Made by a program: the position numbers and the translations under genes. Below, in pieces: positions 38,059 to 47,505 of a stretch of 64,000 nt of DNA; the first letter of the stretch is position 1; every line of letters begins with the position of its first letter. Where the stretch lies: NCBI RefSeq assembly GCF_022347725.1, contig NZ_JAKRGB010000004.1, positions 124,001 to 188,000 of the forward strand, written 5' to 3'. Below the pieces are notes generated by a model. The model searched no databases and was not told the origin of the DNA. It worked only from the letters and a program-made list of their open reading frames with translations. The stretch is from Ruegeria sp. Ofav3-42 (lineage in GTDB: Bacteria > Pseudomonadota > Alphaproteobacteria > Rhodobacterales > Rhodobacteraceae).

Positions 38059-38988
38059 TCAGGCCTCGAACCCGGCGGCCTCGGTCAGCAAGAACGCATC
38101 CGCGCATTGTTTCGCCAAGGCCCGCACGCGACCGATATAGGCTTGGCGTTCGGTTACCGAGATCACGCCGCGCGCATCCAGCAGGTTAAACACGTGGCTG
38201 GCCTTGATACACTGATCATAGGCCGGGTGTGCCATGATGATGCGTTTGCCGGTCTTTGGGTCGTCGTGTTCTTGCGACAGGATGGCAGCGCATTCTGCCT
38301 CGGCCTCTTCGAAGTGGCGCAGCAGAACCTCTGTGTTGGCCACGTCAAAGTTCCAGCGGGCGTATTCCTCTTCGGTCTGCTTGAAGATGTCGCCATATGT
38401 CAGCGGGCTGGGCGACTGAGGGTCATTGAATGGCATGTCCATCACGTGATCGATACCCAGCACATACATGGCCAAGCGTTCCAGACCATAAGTCAGTTCC
38501 CCCGAAACCGGCGCGCAGTCATGGCCGCCGACCTGCTGGAAATAGGTGAACTGGCTGACTTCCATACCGTCGCACCAAACTTCCCAGCCTAACCCCCAGG
38601 CACCCAGAGTCGGACTTTCCCAGTCATCCTCGACAAAACGGATGTCGTGCAGGTTCATGTCGATGCCGATGGCCTCGAGCGATCCCAGATACAGCTCCTG
38701 CAGGTCCGGTGGGCTGGGTTTGATCAGTACCTGATACTGATAATAGTGCTGCAACCGGTTCGGATTCTCACCATACCGACCATCCGTCGGACGGCGCGAA
38801 GGTTGCACATAAGCGGCAGCCCAAGCCTTGGACCCCAACGCGCGCAAAGTCGTCGCCGGGTGGAATGTCCCTGCCCCAACCTCCATGTCGTAGGGCTGCA
38901 GAATGGCGCAGCCTTTCGAGGCCCAATAGGTCTGCAGTCGCAGGATTATTTCCTGAAAAGAACGTGGAGCGCTGGACGGTTCGGTCAT
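38059..38988 (-). CDS. glyQ: glycyl-tRNA synthetase alpha subunit
   Basis: 309 residues of the class II catalytic chain: [19 protein letters not shown], the motif-2 region [22 protein letters not shown] (shown in part), and [11 protein letters not shown] as motif 3. It activates glycine and charges tRNA-Gly with GlyS. AAGGGA before the ATG at 38988 decides the start over an in-frame start six codons upstream. It is separated from the other gly-cluster genes by marC on the opposite strand. Confidence 0.97.
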   Translation of the reverse strand: MTEPSSAPRSFQEIILRLQTYWASKGCAILQPYDMEVGAGTFHPATTLRALGSKAWAAAYVQPSRRPTDGRYGENPNRLQHYYQYQVLIKPSPPDLQELYLGSLEAIGIDMNLHDIRFVEDDWESPTLGAWGLGWEVWCDGMEVSQFTYFQQVGGHDCAPVSGELTYGLERLAMYVLGIDHVMDMPFNDPQSPSPLTYGDIFKQTEEEYARWNFDVANTEVLLRHFEEAEAECAAILSQEHDDPKTGKRIIMAHPAYDQCIKASHVFNLLDARGVISVTERQAYIGRVRALAKQCADAFLLTEAAGFEA

Positions 38989-39193
38989 GAATTTCCCTTT
39001 GGGCACATCCGCGCCCTTTGCCGGTCGGTTTTGTCCTTCCTATGCAAGGGGCCAACGGGCGTCAACGGGCGTCAGCGCCCATGCTGTCACTGCGCAGCCA
39101 CACTGGAAATTCCCCGTATTCCGGGCATGGCGTTCCGCGCATCAAATCGCGTAGTCTCCGGCAAAGATAAAACACTGCGGACATGGGCAGACA

Positions 39194-40927
39194 ATGACAC
39201 GCATACTTACGGCTATATTGTTTCTTTTTCTATTCGGCACGCGGGCCGTGTTTGCACAACAGGATGCTGGTGTGTGGGTTCAGGTCGAAGCGCAACCGTC
39301 GCTGCGTGAAGCGCAGGAACGGGCGCAGGCATATGCAAGCTTTCTCCCTGACGTAAACGGTTTTCGCCTGAACTCTGGCTGGTATGCTATTGTTATTGGG
39401 CCTTATTTGCGCAACGACGCCGAGCAGGTTTTGCGTGTCTACCGGGCCGAGGGGCAGATACCGGCAGACAGCTACATTGCGTTCTCAAACGCGCTGGGTC
39501 AGCAATTCTGGCCGATCGGCGCGAATATCCTGGACCGGGGTGTTGTGACGGCACCTGTTGAACCCCAGCCGGAACAGCCGGCGGTCGGGCTGACACCGCA
39601 AGCATCTGATGAAACGCGGTCGCAAGCTTTGCAAAGCGAACGCCTGCTGACCGCGAAAGAACGTCAGGACTTGCAGACCGCACTGCAGGCAGCTGGCTTC
39701 TATAACTCGACAATCGACGGCGCGTTTGGACAAGGTACGCGGCGTTCGATGGGCGATTGGCAGCGGTTCAATGGCTACGAGGCGACCGGCGTTTTGACGA
39801 CCGCGCAGCGTAAAGCGCTGATGGATGACTTTAACGCCCCCCTGCTGAGCGTTGGGATGGATCGCCATTTGGACGCTCAGGCCGGTATCAATGTAGACCT
39901 GCCGCTGGGCGTCATTACGTTTGACCGGTACGAAGCACCGTTTGTCCACTTCAACAACTCAACCGATCTGGGCGCAAAGGCTCTGCTGATCAGCCAGAAA
40001 GGCGACAAAGCCACGTTGCGCGCCCTGTATGAGGTGATGCAGTCGCTGGAAATCGTTCCGCTCGACGGTCCTCGGCAGTTGCGTGGCGACAGCTTCTCCC
40101 TTGAAGGTCGCGGCAACGGAATCGTATCCTATAGCGAGGCACGACTGGATAATGGCCAGATCAAGGGCTTTACCTTGGTTTGGCCCGAGGACGACGATGC
40201 CCGACGGGCCAGAGTGCTTGCGGCAATCAAGGCCAGCTTCACCCCAACCGGCGCGGTGCTGGACGCATCGGCCGGAGCGGATGCTGAGCAACGGATTGAT
40301 CTGGTCTCGGGTCTGCAGATCCGCAAACCTCGCCTGTCCCGCTCGGGCTTTTTTACCGACGCAGATGGCACTGTCCTGACCGTGTCCGAGGCGATCAATA
40401 ACTGCACGCGTATCACGCTGGATGGCGATCAGGAGCTTCAGGTCGCCTGGTCGGACGCGGATCTGGGAATCGCTGTTCTGCGGCCCAGCCGCAATCTGGT
40501 TCCGGTCAACGTGGCAGAATTCAGCATAGACGCTCCACGCATCCAATCCGAGGTCGCTGTGTCCGGATTTTCCTATCAAGGCGCATTGGGTGCACCGACG
40601 CTCACCTACGGCCAAATCGCTGACCTGCGCGGATTGAATGGTGAAGACGGAGTAAAGCGTCTGGCGCTGGCAGCTCAGCCGGGCGACGCGGGCGGACCGG
40701 TGTTTGACGGCAACGGTCAGGTTGTTGGCATGCTGCTGCCGACGCCGACCGAGGGGCGCACCCTGCCCGAAACCGTCAGCCTTGCCGCCACGGCGAACCG
40801 GCTGAATGAGGCATTGACCAATGCCGGAGTGTCGGGCCAATCAGGCCAGTCCGCAGCGCAAGTTTCACCCAACGAGCTTAGCCGGCGCGCCACCGGGATG
40901 ACCGTTTTGGTCCATTGCTGGGATTGA
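39194..40927 (+). CDS. secreted SPOR-like/peptidoglycan-binding protein with inactive trypsin-fold domain
   Basis: 577 residues: a signal peptide (1-21), an SPOR-like repeat (about 25-100), a PG_binding_1 domain (about 150-205; AAGFYNSTIDGAFGQGTRR), a middle region, and a C-terminal trypsin-like domain from about 380. In that domain the canonical GDSGGP reads GDAGGP (Ala499), and the position of the catalytic His (usual TNAHVV) reads TVSEAI (Glu399). The Asp region DADLGIAVLR is kept. Two of three triad residues are therefore missing, so it is probably a periplasmic pseudo-protease or binding module. A terminator follows; divergent from glyQ. Confidence 0.85.
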   Translation: MTRILTAILFLFLFGTRAVFAQQDAGVWVQVEAQPSLREAQERAQAYASFLPDVNGFRLNSGWYAIVIGPYLRNDAEQVLRVYRAEGQIPADSYIAFSNALGQQFWPIGANILDRGVVTAPVEPQPEQPAVGLTPQASDETRSQALQSERLLTAKERQDLQTALQAAGFYNSTIDGAFGQGTRRSMGDWQRFNGYEATGVLTTAQRKALMDDFNAPLLSVGMDRHLDAQAGINVDLPLGVITFDRYEAPFVHFNNSTDLGAKALLISQKGDKATLRALYEVMQSLEIVPLDGPRQLRGDSFSLEGRGNGIVSYSEARLDNGQIKGFTLVWPEDDDARRARVLAAIKASFTPTGAVLDASAGADAEQRIDLVSGLQIRKPRLSRSGFFTDADGTVLTVSEAINNCTRITLDGDQELQVAWSDADLGIAVLRPSRNLVPVNVAEFSIDAPRIQSEVAVSGFSYQGALGAPTLTYGQIADLRGLNGEDGVKRLALAAQPGDAGGPVFDGNGQVVGMLLPTPTEGRTLPETVSLAATANRLNEALTNAGVSGQSGQSAAQVSPNELSRRATGMTVLVHCWD

Positions 40928-40946
40928 TACGCGCCGAATGAGATCC

Positions 40947-40977
40947 AAGCGCCGCTCTTTCGGGCGGCGCTTTTTTG
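40947..40977 (+). terminator. rho-independent terminator of the pseudo-protease gene
   Basis: AAGCGCCGC and GCGGCGCTT pair with an eight-base loop, followed by T residues. It also sits five bases from the convergent TPP-enzyme stop. Confidence 0.9.
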
Positions 40978-40981
40978 TAGG

Positions 40982-42556
40982 CTAAAGGATATCCGGTGTG
41001 ACGCGGATCAGGGTCGGAACCGGCGCGTCGAATGCCGAACGAACTGCGACCTGCATCTCGTCCAGATTGGATGGCGCGGCCGACAAGGCTCCGAATGCCT
41101 CGGCCAGTTTACAGAAATCCGGATTCCGCGCCACGACTGCATTCGGGGCGATCTGGCCTCGAACCATACTGTCTTCGATCTCTTTGAGTTTCCCGTTGTC
41201 CCAAAGGATGATCGGCAGAGACAAACCCAGTTCAACCGCGACGCCAAGCTCTTGCATCGTATAATGAAAACCATAATCGCCTGCGATCACCGCAGTGGGT
41301 TTGCCCCTGCGGGCTACGGCCCCACCAATTCCGGCCGGTAGTCCATAGCCCAAAGTGCCGAACCCCGTCGGGTGGTGCCAATGGTAGGGATAGGCCATGT
41401 CCCAAACCTCTTTGGCGACATAGGCAAACTGTGTCATGTCGGAATAGATCATGGTGTCGCCGGGCATGGCTTCGCGCAGGGCGTCCATGACCGGCACAAT
41501 TCCGGGGCGTTCCGCGTCCACCTCGGCCCGCCAGCGGTTGCGCGCCTCGACCACCTCTGCCGGTGACCAGCCGGTCGCAGGTTTTACATGATCAGTGGCT
41601 TCCAAGAGCGCGCGCGCAAAGCTTTCGCCATCTGCCTGCAGCTTGACCGCAGCCCGGTGACGGTCAGACAGAACTTTCGGATCGAGATCGACGCGCACCA
41701 GACTGGCAGAGTTGCCCAGTTCATCGCGCCACAGGTCAACCTCGCCCAGTTCCGCGCCAACCACGACCACAAGGTCCGCTGAGGCGATGACATCGGCGCT
41801 GCCTGGTCGCGGAAGCATGGCCCCAAAATCCAGAGCATAATCCAGCCCAGCCATTCCGCGACCGGCGTAGGTGGTGAAACATGCCGCACCCAATTCGGTC
41901 AGAATCTGCCGCCACAGGTTCGACCGCGCGCCTCCGCCCAGAATAAACAACGGACGCCGCGCAATGTTCAGCATGGACATCACCGGCGCAAGGTCCGGCG
42001 GCAGGACCTTTGTCCGCAAAGCGGGCTGGTTGGGAAATGGTGCAGGATCAGCGTCTGCTTCGAGCTGCGCGATAGGCACCTGAATGTGCTTTGGACGTGG
42101 GCGGCTAAGTTCGAATTCCTCGAAGGCGCGTTCAACCAACCCATAAGCCGCCTGCGCCGAATTGGCCTGACGCGACCAGTCGGTGACGGTTTCAGCCGCA
42201 GCCCGCTGATCCTTCATCTGGTGCAGTTGGCCATGCACAGCCTGCGCTTCGTCCAGACAGGACGACATTACCAGCATTGGAACCGAGTCCGTATAGGCCT
42301 GCCCCATCGGCGTCATGATGTTGCACAACCCCGGCCCTGTGATCACATAGGCGACACCCGGCTTGCCAGTCGCTCGGGCATAGCCATCGGCCATGAACCC
42401 GGCGCCTTGTTCGTGTCGGGCCAGAACATGTGTAATCCCGGCTTCCTCGATCCCGCGATACATTTCCTGATTATGCACGCCGGGAATGCCAAAGATGACA
42501 TCCACGCCGCGATCCCTGAGCATATGCGAAATTTGCGCACCAAGGGGTCTTTTCAT
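40982..42556 (-). CDS. thiamine-diphosphate-dependent decarboxylase (AruI-like)
   Basis: 524 residues with the three TPP-enzyme domains: the N-terminal PYR domain with the catalytic Glu in ARHEQGAGFMADGYAR (about 47-62), a central domain (GGGARSNLWRQ), and the PP domain with GDYGFHYTMQELGVA-type Mg/TPP motif ending NGKLKEI. The pattern resembles 5-guanidino-2-oxopentanoate decarboxylase (AruI) more than biosynthetic acetolactate synthase. No acetolactate-synthase small subunit is nearby. The role is thus probably 2-oxo acid catabolism, but the substrate is uncertain. ATGA overlap couples it to trkH. Confidence 0.7.
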   Translation of the reverse strand: MKRPLGAQISHMLRDRGVDVIFGIPGVHNQEMYRGIEEAGITHVLARHEQGAGFMADGYARATGKPGVAYVITGPGLCNIMTPMGQAYTDSVPMLVMSSCLDEAQAVHGQLHQMKDQRAAAETVTDWSRQANSAQAAYGLVERAFEEFELSRPRPKHIQVPIAQLEADADPAPFPNQPALRTKVLPPDLAPVMSMLNIARRPLFILGGGARSNLWRQILTELGAACFTTYAGRGMAGLDYALDFGAMLPRPGSADVIASADLVVVVGAELGEVDLWRDELGNSASLVRVDLDPKVLSDRHRAAVKLQADGESFARALLEATDHVKPATGWSPAEVVEARNRWRAEVDAERPGIVPVMDALREAMPGDTMIYSDMTQFAYVAKEVWDMAYPYHWHHPTGFGTLGYGLPAGIGGAVARRGKPTAVIAGDYGFHYTMQELGVAVELGLSLPIILWDNGKLKEIEDSMVRGQIAPNAVVARNPDFCKLAEAFGALSAAPSNLDEMQVAVRSAFDAPVPTLIRVTPDIL

Positions 42557-44004
42557 CAGTTTCTCCAGAATTGGACAGTGAACAGTGCGTAGACGGCCAA
42601 CAGCTCAAGCCGCCCGACCAACATACCAATCGATAACAACCACTTGGCGGTGTCGCTGAGTCCCGCGAAGTTACCGGCTGGTCCGATTTTATCCCCCAGC
42701 CCCGGCCCGACATTGGCCAAAGCTGTGGCTGCCCCGGATACCGAAGTTATGAAATCCAGCCCTGTCAGTGCCAACGCCCAGGCAAGCACACCCAGCGAAA
42801 CCACGAAGAACATGAAAAAGCTCATCACTGAGGTCAGAACATCCGGGCCGATCGTACGGCCGTCATACTGGGGTGTAAAAACACCATGTGGTGTACGAAT
42901 TCGCCGGATCTGGGTTTTGATCGAGGCAAACAGCAGCTGATACCGAAAGATCTTGATCGAACAGGCGGTAGACCCCGCGCACCCGCCGATCAGACCGATC
43001 AGAAAGAACATCATGATCGGAAAGCTGCCCCAGCCCATGTAGTCGACGCTGGCATAGCCAGTACCGGAAATGATCGACGTGATGTTGAACAGGGACTCCC
43101 GAACGGCCTGTTCCCAATGATGGGGAAACACTGACGTCAGAAAGACCGCCATGATGACAACCAACACCAAAATCGTAGCCAGAAAAGTTCGAATCTGGCT
43201 GTCGTGAAAAATCGATTTTGTGTTGCCATTTGCGAACTGGACATACCGGACGAACGGCAGCGCCGCCAGGATCATGAAGACCGAGGCCGCATATTCGGCA
43301 GTGCCGGAAAACGTCCCAAAGGACGCATCATAGTTCGAGAACCCTCCGGTTGAGATTGTCGTTAGTGAGTGAACCACGGCATCAAAGAAACCCATGCCCA
43401 AGCCGGCGTAGACCAAAGCACAGACGACGGTCAGAAAGACGTAGATCAGGGAAATCTGACCCGCGATCTCCTGCGCGCGCGGCAGGATTTTCCCCATGGT
43501 TTCAAATCCTTCCGATCGGAAGATCTGCATACCACCGACCCGAAGTTCGGGCAGGAAAACCATCGCTACGACAATGATGCCGATACCGCCCAGCCATTGC
43601 AGCAAACCCCGCCACAGCAACAGACCTCGCGGCAGGTTGTCGAGACCCGAGATGACGGTCGAACCGGTTGTCGTCAGGCCGGACATTGCCTCGAAGTAAG
43701 CATCGACAAATCGCAGCTCGGTCTCACCGAGCAGAAACGGAATAGCACCAAAAAAGGGCAGCGCGACCCAAACGCCGGTGGTCAGCAAAAAGGTCTGACG
43801 GATCGTCAGACCTTCGCCCACCCCGTTCGAACAACTCATCGCCAGGATGACGCCGGTCAGAATCGTGATGACGCCGCTTTCCAGAAATACGTGCCACTCA
43901 CCCCGTCCCTCAATGAGGTCCGCAAGCATGGGCAGCATCATGGTCGCCCCAAGAATGGCGACCAACAGGCCAATCACATATCCAACCGGGCGCATGTCCG
44001 TCAT
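42556..44004 (-). CDS. trkH: Trk-type potassium uptake protein TrkH
   Basis: 482 residues, four M1-P-M2 units. Selectivity-filter-like motifs TTTGSTV, STGGFSN, GTGYAS and NVGPG appear in order, as in TrkH/KtrB. It takes up K+ through the inner membrane and needs the cytoplasmic NAD-binding partner TrkA, which is not in this window. Its stop overlaps the TPP-enzyme start (ATGA). Confidence 0.95.
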   Translation of the reverse strand: MTDMRPVGYVIGLLVAILGATMMLPMLADLIEGRGEWHVFLESGVITILTGVILAMSCSNGVGEGLTIRQTFLLTTGVWVALPFFGAIPFLLGETELRFVDAYFEAMSGLTTTGSTVISGLDNLPRGLLLWRGLLQWLGGIGIIVVAMVFLPELRVGGMQIFRSEGFETMGKILPRAQEIAGQISLIYVFLTVVCALVYAGLGMGFFDAVVHSLTTISTGGFSNYDASFGTFSGTAEYAASVFMILAALPFVRYVQFANGNTKSIFHDSQIRTFLATILVLVVIMAVFLTSVFPHHWEQAVRESLFNITSIISGTGYASVDYMGWGSFPIMMFFLIGLIGGCAGSTACSIKIFRYQLLFASIKTQIRRIRTPHGVFTPQYDGRTIGPDVLTSVMSFFMFFVVSLGVLAWALALTGLDFITSVSGAATALANVGPGLGDKIGPAGNFAGLSDTAKWLLSIGMLVGRLELLAVYALFTVQFWRN

Positions 44005-44054
44005 GAGGCGCAGCGTTGGCGCGCCTGCACGACTGTGTCAAGCGGTGTCCGGTT

Positions 44055-44762
44055 TTACTCTTCCGTTTTAGCCGCAGGTGTTGGCATTACAGGCGGTTTG
44101 GACGGTGCGCGGGTACGACGCGCCGGGGCCGCAGATGCCTGTGACGTTGCCGGTTTTGCAGCGTCAGACGCAGCAACCGACGGGTTTGCGTTTGCCGGCT
44201 TGGCCACAACCGGTTTGACGGCTGGCTTGACCGGAGCCTTTGGAGCCTCGGCTTTGGCACTCACCTGAGGGGTCGCCGGCTTGGCGGCCTGAACTTTAGG
44301 TTCAGCCGTTTTCGCAACTGCCGGTTTTTGCGCCACCGGCTTTGGTTTCGCCGCTACTGCCGGTTTCGGTGCCGACCGCTTTTTCGCGACGGCGGGTTTT
44401 GCCACCGGCTTGTCTACAACCTCGGCAGTTTTTGCCGCCACCGGAGCCGTCTTAGTCGCGGCTGGCTTGGGTGATTCGACCTTTGGCTTGGCAACCGTTT
44501 TCTTGCGGGCGACCGGCTTGGGTTTCGCGACCGGTGCTGGTTTGGCCTTGGCGGCCGGTTTGGCCTTTGGCTTGACCTGTTCCGATGGTGCAACCGGTGC
44601 CGGAGCCGAGGCTGACGCGTGCAAAGCGTGCACTGACACAAACGGCAGTTCCATCGCCGAGCGGGTCAAAATCTGCATTATTTTCATTTGGTTGCTAACC
44701 GCATATCCGGCCATTCGAATGGCCGCAGCCTGAAACTCCAGCGGTTGGGAAATCGGATTCAT
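44055..44762 (-). CDS. Lys/Ala/Pro-rich low-complexity protein
   Basis: 235 residues. Residues 1-45 form an amphipathic helix-like head (QPLEFQAAAIRMAGYAVSNQ). From about 50 to the end the sequence is dominated by Pro-Ala-Lys/Val repeats (PKPVA, KPAVAKT, AAKPA), highly basic and disordered, resembling histone-H1-like or phasin-tail proteins. AGAGGAGA before the ATG supports real translation. Function unknown: DNA compaction or polyhydroxyalkanoate granule binding are guesses. It lies 50 bases upstream of trkH on the same strand. Confidence 0.65.
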   Translation of the reverse strand: MNPISQPLEFQAAAIRMAGYAVSNQMKIMQILTRSAMELPFVSVHALHASASAPAPVAPSEQVKPKAKPAAKAKPAPVAKPKPVARKKTVAKPKVESPKPAATKTAPVAAKTAEVVDKPVAKPAVAKKRSAPKPAVAAKPKPVAQKPAVAKTAEPKVQAAKPATPQVSAKAEAPKAPVKPAVKPVVAKPANANPSVAASDAAKPATSQASAAPARRTRAPSKPPVMPTPAAKTEE

Positions 44763-45041
44763 ACGTTAGTTCTCCTCTGAAAGCGATGCAGCCGACAAAA
44801 GAGTGAAGGACCCTGCCCGTCCCGATCTCTCGGGCGGATTGCGCAGTCAAGCAGTTCTGAGCGTCGCACGTCTCAGCTTCCTTTCAGGGTGGCAGACCCT
44901 GCAAACAATGCGCACCTGCCACGGCTGCATTCCGCGCCAGTGTACCGCGAACAACTGTGCGAGCGCAGCAATATTCGCTGCACTGCGGCGGAAAACCGCC
45001 GTTAGTCTAATTTTGATACTTTAACGATCTATTCTGGCCCG
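44763..45041. other. intergenic region, no supported gene
   Basis: 279 bases between folE2 (transcribed leftward, ending here) and the Lys/Ala/Pro-rich gene. It should contain the latter's promoter. A plus-strand frame of about 73 codons is open, but shows no start signal or family features and is not called. Confidence 0.4.
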
Positions 45042-46145
45042 TCATCCGACGTGGAACAGAGTGCTGAACATCCTTGGGTCCAGGCTGGCGGAAACAAAGG
45101 TCGGACCTTCGGTCAGAACCGAGACCGCGTCATGGCTGTGCAGGCTTTCCTGATGGCTGGCAACCACGCGGAAATCGCCGACATGGTGGTCGGCCAGCAA
45201 CTCGGCACAGAACAGACGGGCGGCATCTTCAACGAAAATCGGGTTGGCGGCATTGAGCTCGGCAAAGGCCTGTTCGTCTTCGCGTTTGACCATCACCTGC
45301 GTTTCCGTCGGCACCGCACGTCGACAAATGGCGATCAGGTCTTCGAACCACAGACAATCCGCATCACAATCGACCACGACCGAAATCCGGGCCACCGACC
45401 GCTGCGAATGCGGCGTGGCCAGTTGCCCACGGGTCGAACGCGCGTGTTCGCTGAGTTCCAGCGAACATGGGCAAGTCGAAGAGTAAACATAGTCCAGATG
45501 CATGATCTTCTGACGCACGCCGCCCTGCTCTACCAGTTCCAGCGCGATGTCATAATACTGGTACCCTTCCAGGCCCGACCGCAGGCTTTTTACCCGGTCA
45601 GGATAAGAAAACCGCATCTGGATACGTGCGTCGAAACTGTCCAAATCGGATATGTAGTCATCAAGCGCTGCTTCCATCACCTCAAAGCTGAAGGTGCGTT
45701 CGGCATGCTTGTAGAATGATCGCATGATCCGGGACATGTTGATGCCCTTCTTTTCGGCATCAAGGCTGACCGTTCCGGTAATCGAAGTTTCGAGCGTCAA
45801 GTCTTCGCCATGCTTGCGATGAAACCGGATCGGCAGGCGGAAATTGGAAATCCCGACGTGCTGGATCTGTTGCTTGGCACCGCGGATCAGACTGGACGGA
45901 CCGTTTTGCAGGTCCGGCAATGTGGCGCGGTATGCACTGTCGACCGTGAACCCCTCGGGGTAGTTGCGCGACAACGATGGGTAATTCACCGGAACCAGAC
46001 CAGGCACCAGCCGAGCAATCGCCGGGTCCAGCTGACTGATCTCGGTTTCGGTCGCTGACTCGGCCCATTTCCGCAATGTCTTCAGAGCGGCTTCGGCTTC
46101 GTCGTTGTCAGGCGTGTCCTCAATGTCGCGGGGGTGCACGTTCAT
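45042..46145 (-). CDS. folE2: GTP cyclohydrolase FolE2 (type IB)
   Basis: 367 residues of the GCYH-IB family, which makes dihydroneopterin triphosphate from GTP for folate and queuosine pathways, with a metal other than Zn possible. The metal Cys lies in STCPCSLELSEHARS, followed by HSQRS and the C-terminal VASHQESLHSHDA. It may be cotranscribed with metZ upstream. The 168-base leader has three strong inverted repeats. folB and folP of the same pathway are 17 kb away. Confidence 0.93.
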   Translation of the reverse strand: MNVHPRDIEDTPDNDEAEAALKTLRKWAESATETEISQLDPAIARLVPGLVPVNYPSLSRNYPEGFTVDSAYRATLPDLQNGPSSLIRGAKQQIQHVGISNFRLPIRFHRKHGEDLTLETSITGTVSLDAEKKGINMSRIMRSFYKHAERTFSFEVMEAALDDYISDLDSFDARIQMRFSYPDRVKSLRSGLEGYQYYDIALELVEQGGVRQKIMHLDYVYSSTCPCSLELSEHARSTRGQLATPHSQRSVARISVVVDCDADCLWFEDLIAICRRAVPTETQVMVKREDEQAFAELNAANPIFVEDAARLFCAELLADHHVGDFRVVASHQESLHSHDAVSVLTEGPTFVSASLDPRMFSTLFHVG

Positions 46146-46166
46146 CGATCGGGTTCCTCGGTTGAT

Positions 46167-46291
46167 CGCCGGACTATATACAGCTCCGGCGCGTTTTCCA
46201 GTGTAGCTTTATACGCTGGAAATCACAGTCCGGATCGAAATTCGGCGAATGACGCATGAGTTGCGTCATTTTCACTTACGTTCGATCCGGA
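46167..46291 (-). other. cluster of three strong inverted repeats upstream of folE2
   Basis: From the folE2 side outward: CGCCGGA/TCCGGCG at 46167-46173 and 46185-46191; an 11-base pair of arms with one mismatch at 46195-46205 and 46212-46222 (TTTCCAG cores); and a nested structure, outer arms TCCGGATCGAA/TTCGATCCGGA at 46229-46239 and 46281-46291, inner arms AATGACGCA/TGCGTCATT at 46248-46256 and 46262-46270. No T-run follows, so simple termination is unlikely. It could be a structured leader RNA or protein-binding DNA. Confidence 0.6.
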
Positions 46292-46313
46292 TTTCAGTAA
46301 ACCGCCGTCGCTG

Positions 46314-47504
46314 TTAACGTTGCGACACATCCAAGGCGTGTTTGATGTCTGCCAGCAGATCGCCAGCATCTTCCAATCCGACGGAGAAGCGGATGAGGCC
46401 GGGTGTAATGCCCAGCTCGTCTTTCTGCTCATCACTAAGCCGCTGGTGAGTAGTGGTGGCCGGGTGCGTCGCGATCGACTTGGCATCCCCCAGATTGTTC
46501 GAGATCACCGGGATTGTCAGCGCGTTCAGGAATGCAAACGCAGCATCTTTACCGCCTTTGATATCCAGCGACAGAACGGTTCCGCCCTTGCCGCCCAGCT
46601 GGGTCTGAACCAACGCGTTCTGAGCGTGGGTTTTCAGGCCGGGATACAGGGTACGTTCCAGCGCCGAATGCCCTTCCAGTGCTTCGGCAATAACCAGCGC
46701 CGTTTCGGCCTGAGCATTAACGCGCAGCGCCATCGTCTCCAGCCCTTTCAGCATGATCCACGCATTGAACGGGCTCAGCGCGCCGCCGGTATGTTTCAGA
46801 TAGGGTTCGACGGTTCCACGGATGAAGTCCTTGGTACCGATGATGACACCGCCCAGGGCGCGCCCCTGCCCGTCGATATGCTTGGTCGCGGAATAGACGA
46901 CGACATCGGCCCCCTGCGCGATCGCGCGCGAGAAGACCGGTGTGGAAAACACATTGTCCACAATCACAAGCGCACCAACCGCATGAGCCAGTTCGGCAAC
47001 TGCCGCGATGTCGATCACCTCAAGCGTTGGGTTCGACATGGATTCGAAGAACACCGCCTTTGTGTCTGGCCGAATAGCAGCCTGCCATGCGTCCAGATCA
47101 GTGCCGTCCACAAACGTAACCTCGACCCCAAAGCGTGTCAGGATGTTCTCGAGGATGTACAGACACGACCCGAACAAAGCCTTGGCCGACACCACATGAT
47201 CGCCCGCCTTCAGCATCGAAGTCAGCGCAGCGTTTACCGCAGCCATACCGGAAGCCGTGGCGAAAGCGTCCTCGCCCCCTTCCAACGCGGCGATGCGCTG
47301 CTCAAACATCGACACGGTCGGGTTGCCGTAGCGGGCATAGATGAACTCGTCCGGGCCGGTTTCGATGAACCGTGCCTCGGCCTGCTCGGCTGTCTCATAG
47401 ACAAAGCCCTGCGTCAGAAAGATCGCTTCGCTGACCTCATTGTATTGGCTGCGACGGGTGCCGCCATGGACGGCTTGGGTGCGTTTATTCCAGCTCTCGC
47501 TCAT
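46314..47504 (-). CDS. metZ: O-succinylhomoserine sulfhydrylase
   Basis: 396 residues of the Cys/Met-metabolism PLP family: RYGNPTVSMFEQRIAALEG, ATASGMAAV, VVYSATKHIDGQGR with the Schiff-base Lys, and SLGDAKS-like SNNLGDAKSIATHPATTTH. MetZ makes homocysteine from O-succinylhomoserine and sulfide. GAGAGGA precedes the ATG. The upstream SAM-II riboswitch confirms a methionine-pathway role. The start lies one base after the stop of a 24-codon leader ORF. Confidence 0.95.
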   Translation of the reverse strand: MSESWNKRTQAVHGGTRRSQYNEVSEAIFLTQGFVYETAEQAEARFIETGPDEFIYARYGNPTVSMFEQRIAALEGGEDAFATASGMAAVNAALTSMLKAGDHVVSAKALFGSCLYILENILTRFGVEVTFVDGTDLDAWQAAIRPDTKAVFFESMSNPTLEVIDIAAVAELAHAVGALVIVDNVFSTPVFSRAIAQGADVVVYSATKHIDGQGRALGGVIIGTKDFIRGTVEPYLKHTGGALSPFNAWIMLKGLETMALRVNAQAETALVIAEALEGHSALERTLYPGLKTHAQNALVQTQLGGKGGTVLSLDIKGGKDAAFAFLNALTIPVISNNLGDAKSIATHPATTTHQRLSDEQKDELGITPGLIRFSVGLEDAGDLLADIKHALDVSQR

Positions 47505-47505
47505 C

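Noticed and set aside
44803..45024. A 73-codon frame between folE2 and the Lys/Ala/Pro-rich gene
   Set aside because: No ribosome site, mixed composition with scattered Cys, no family resemblance; region better read as promoter sequence.
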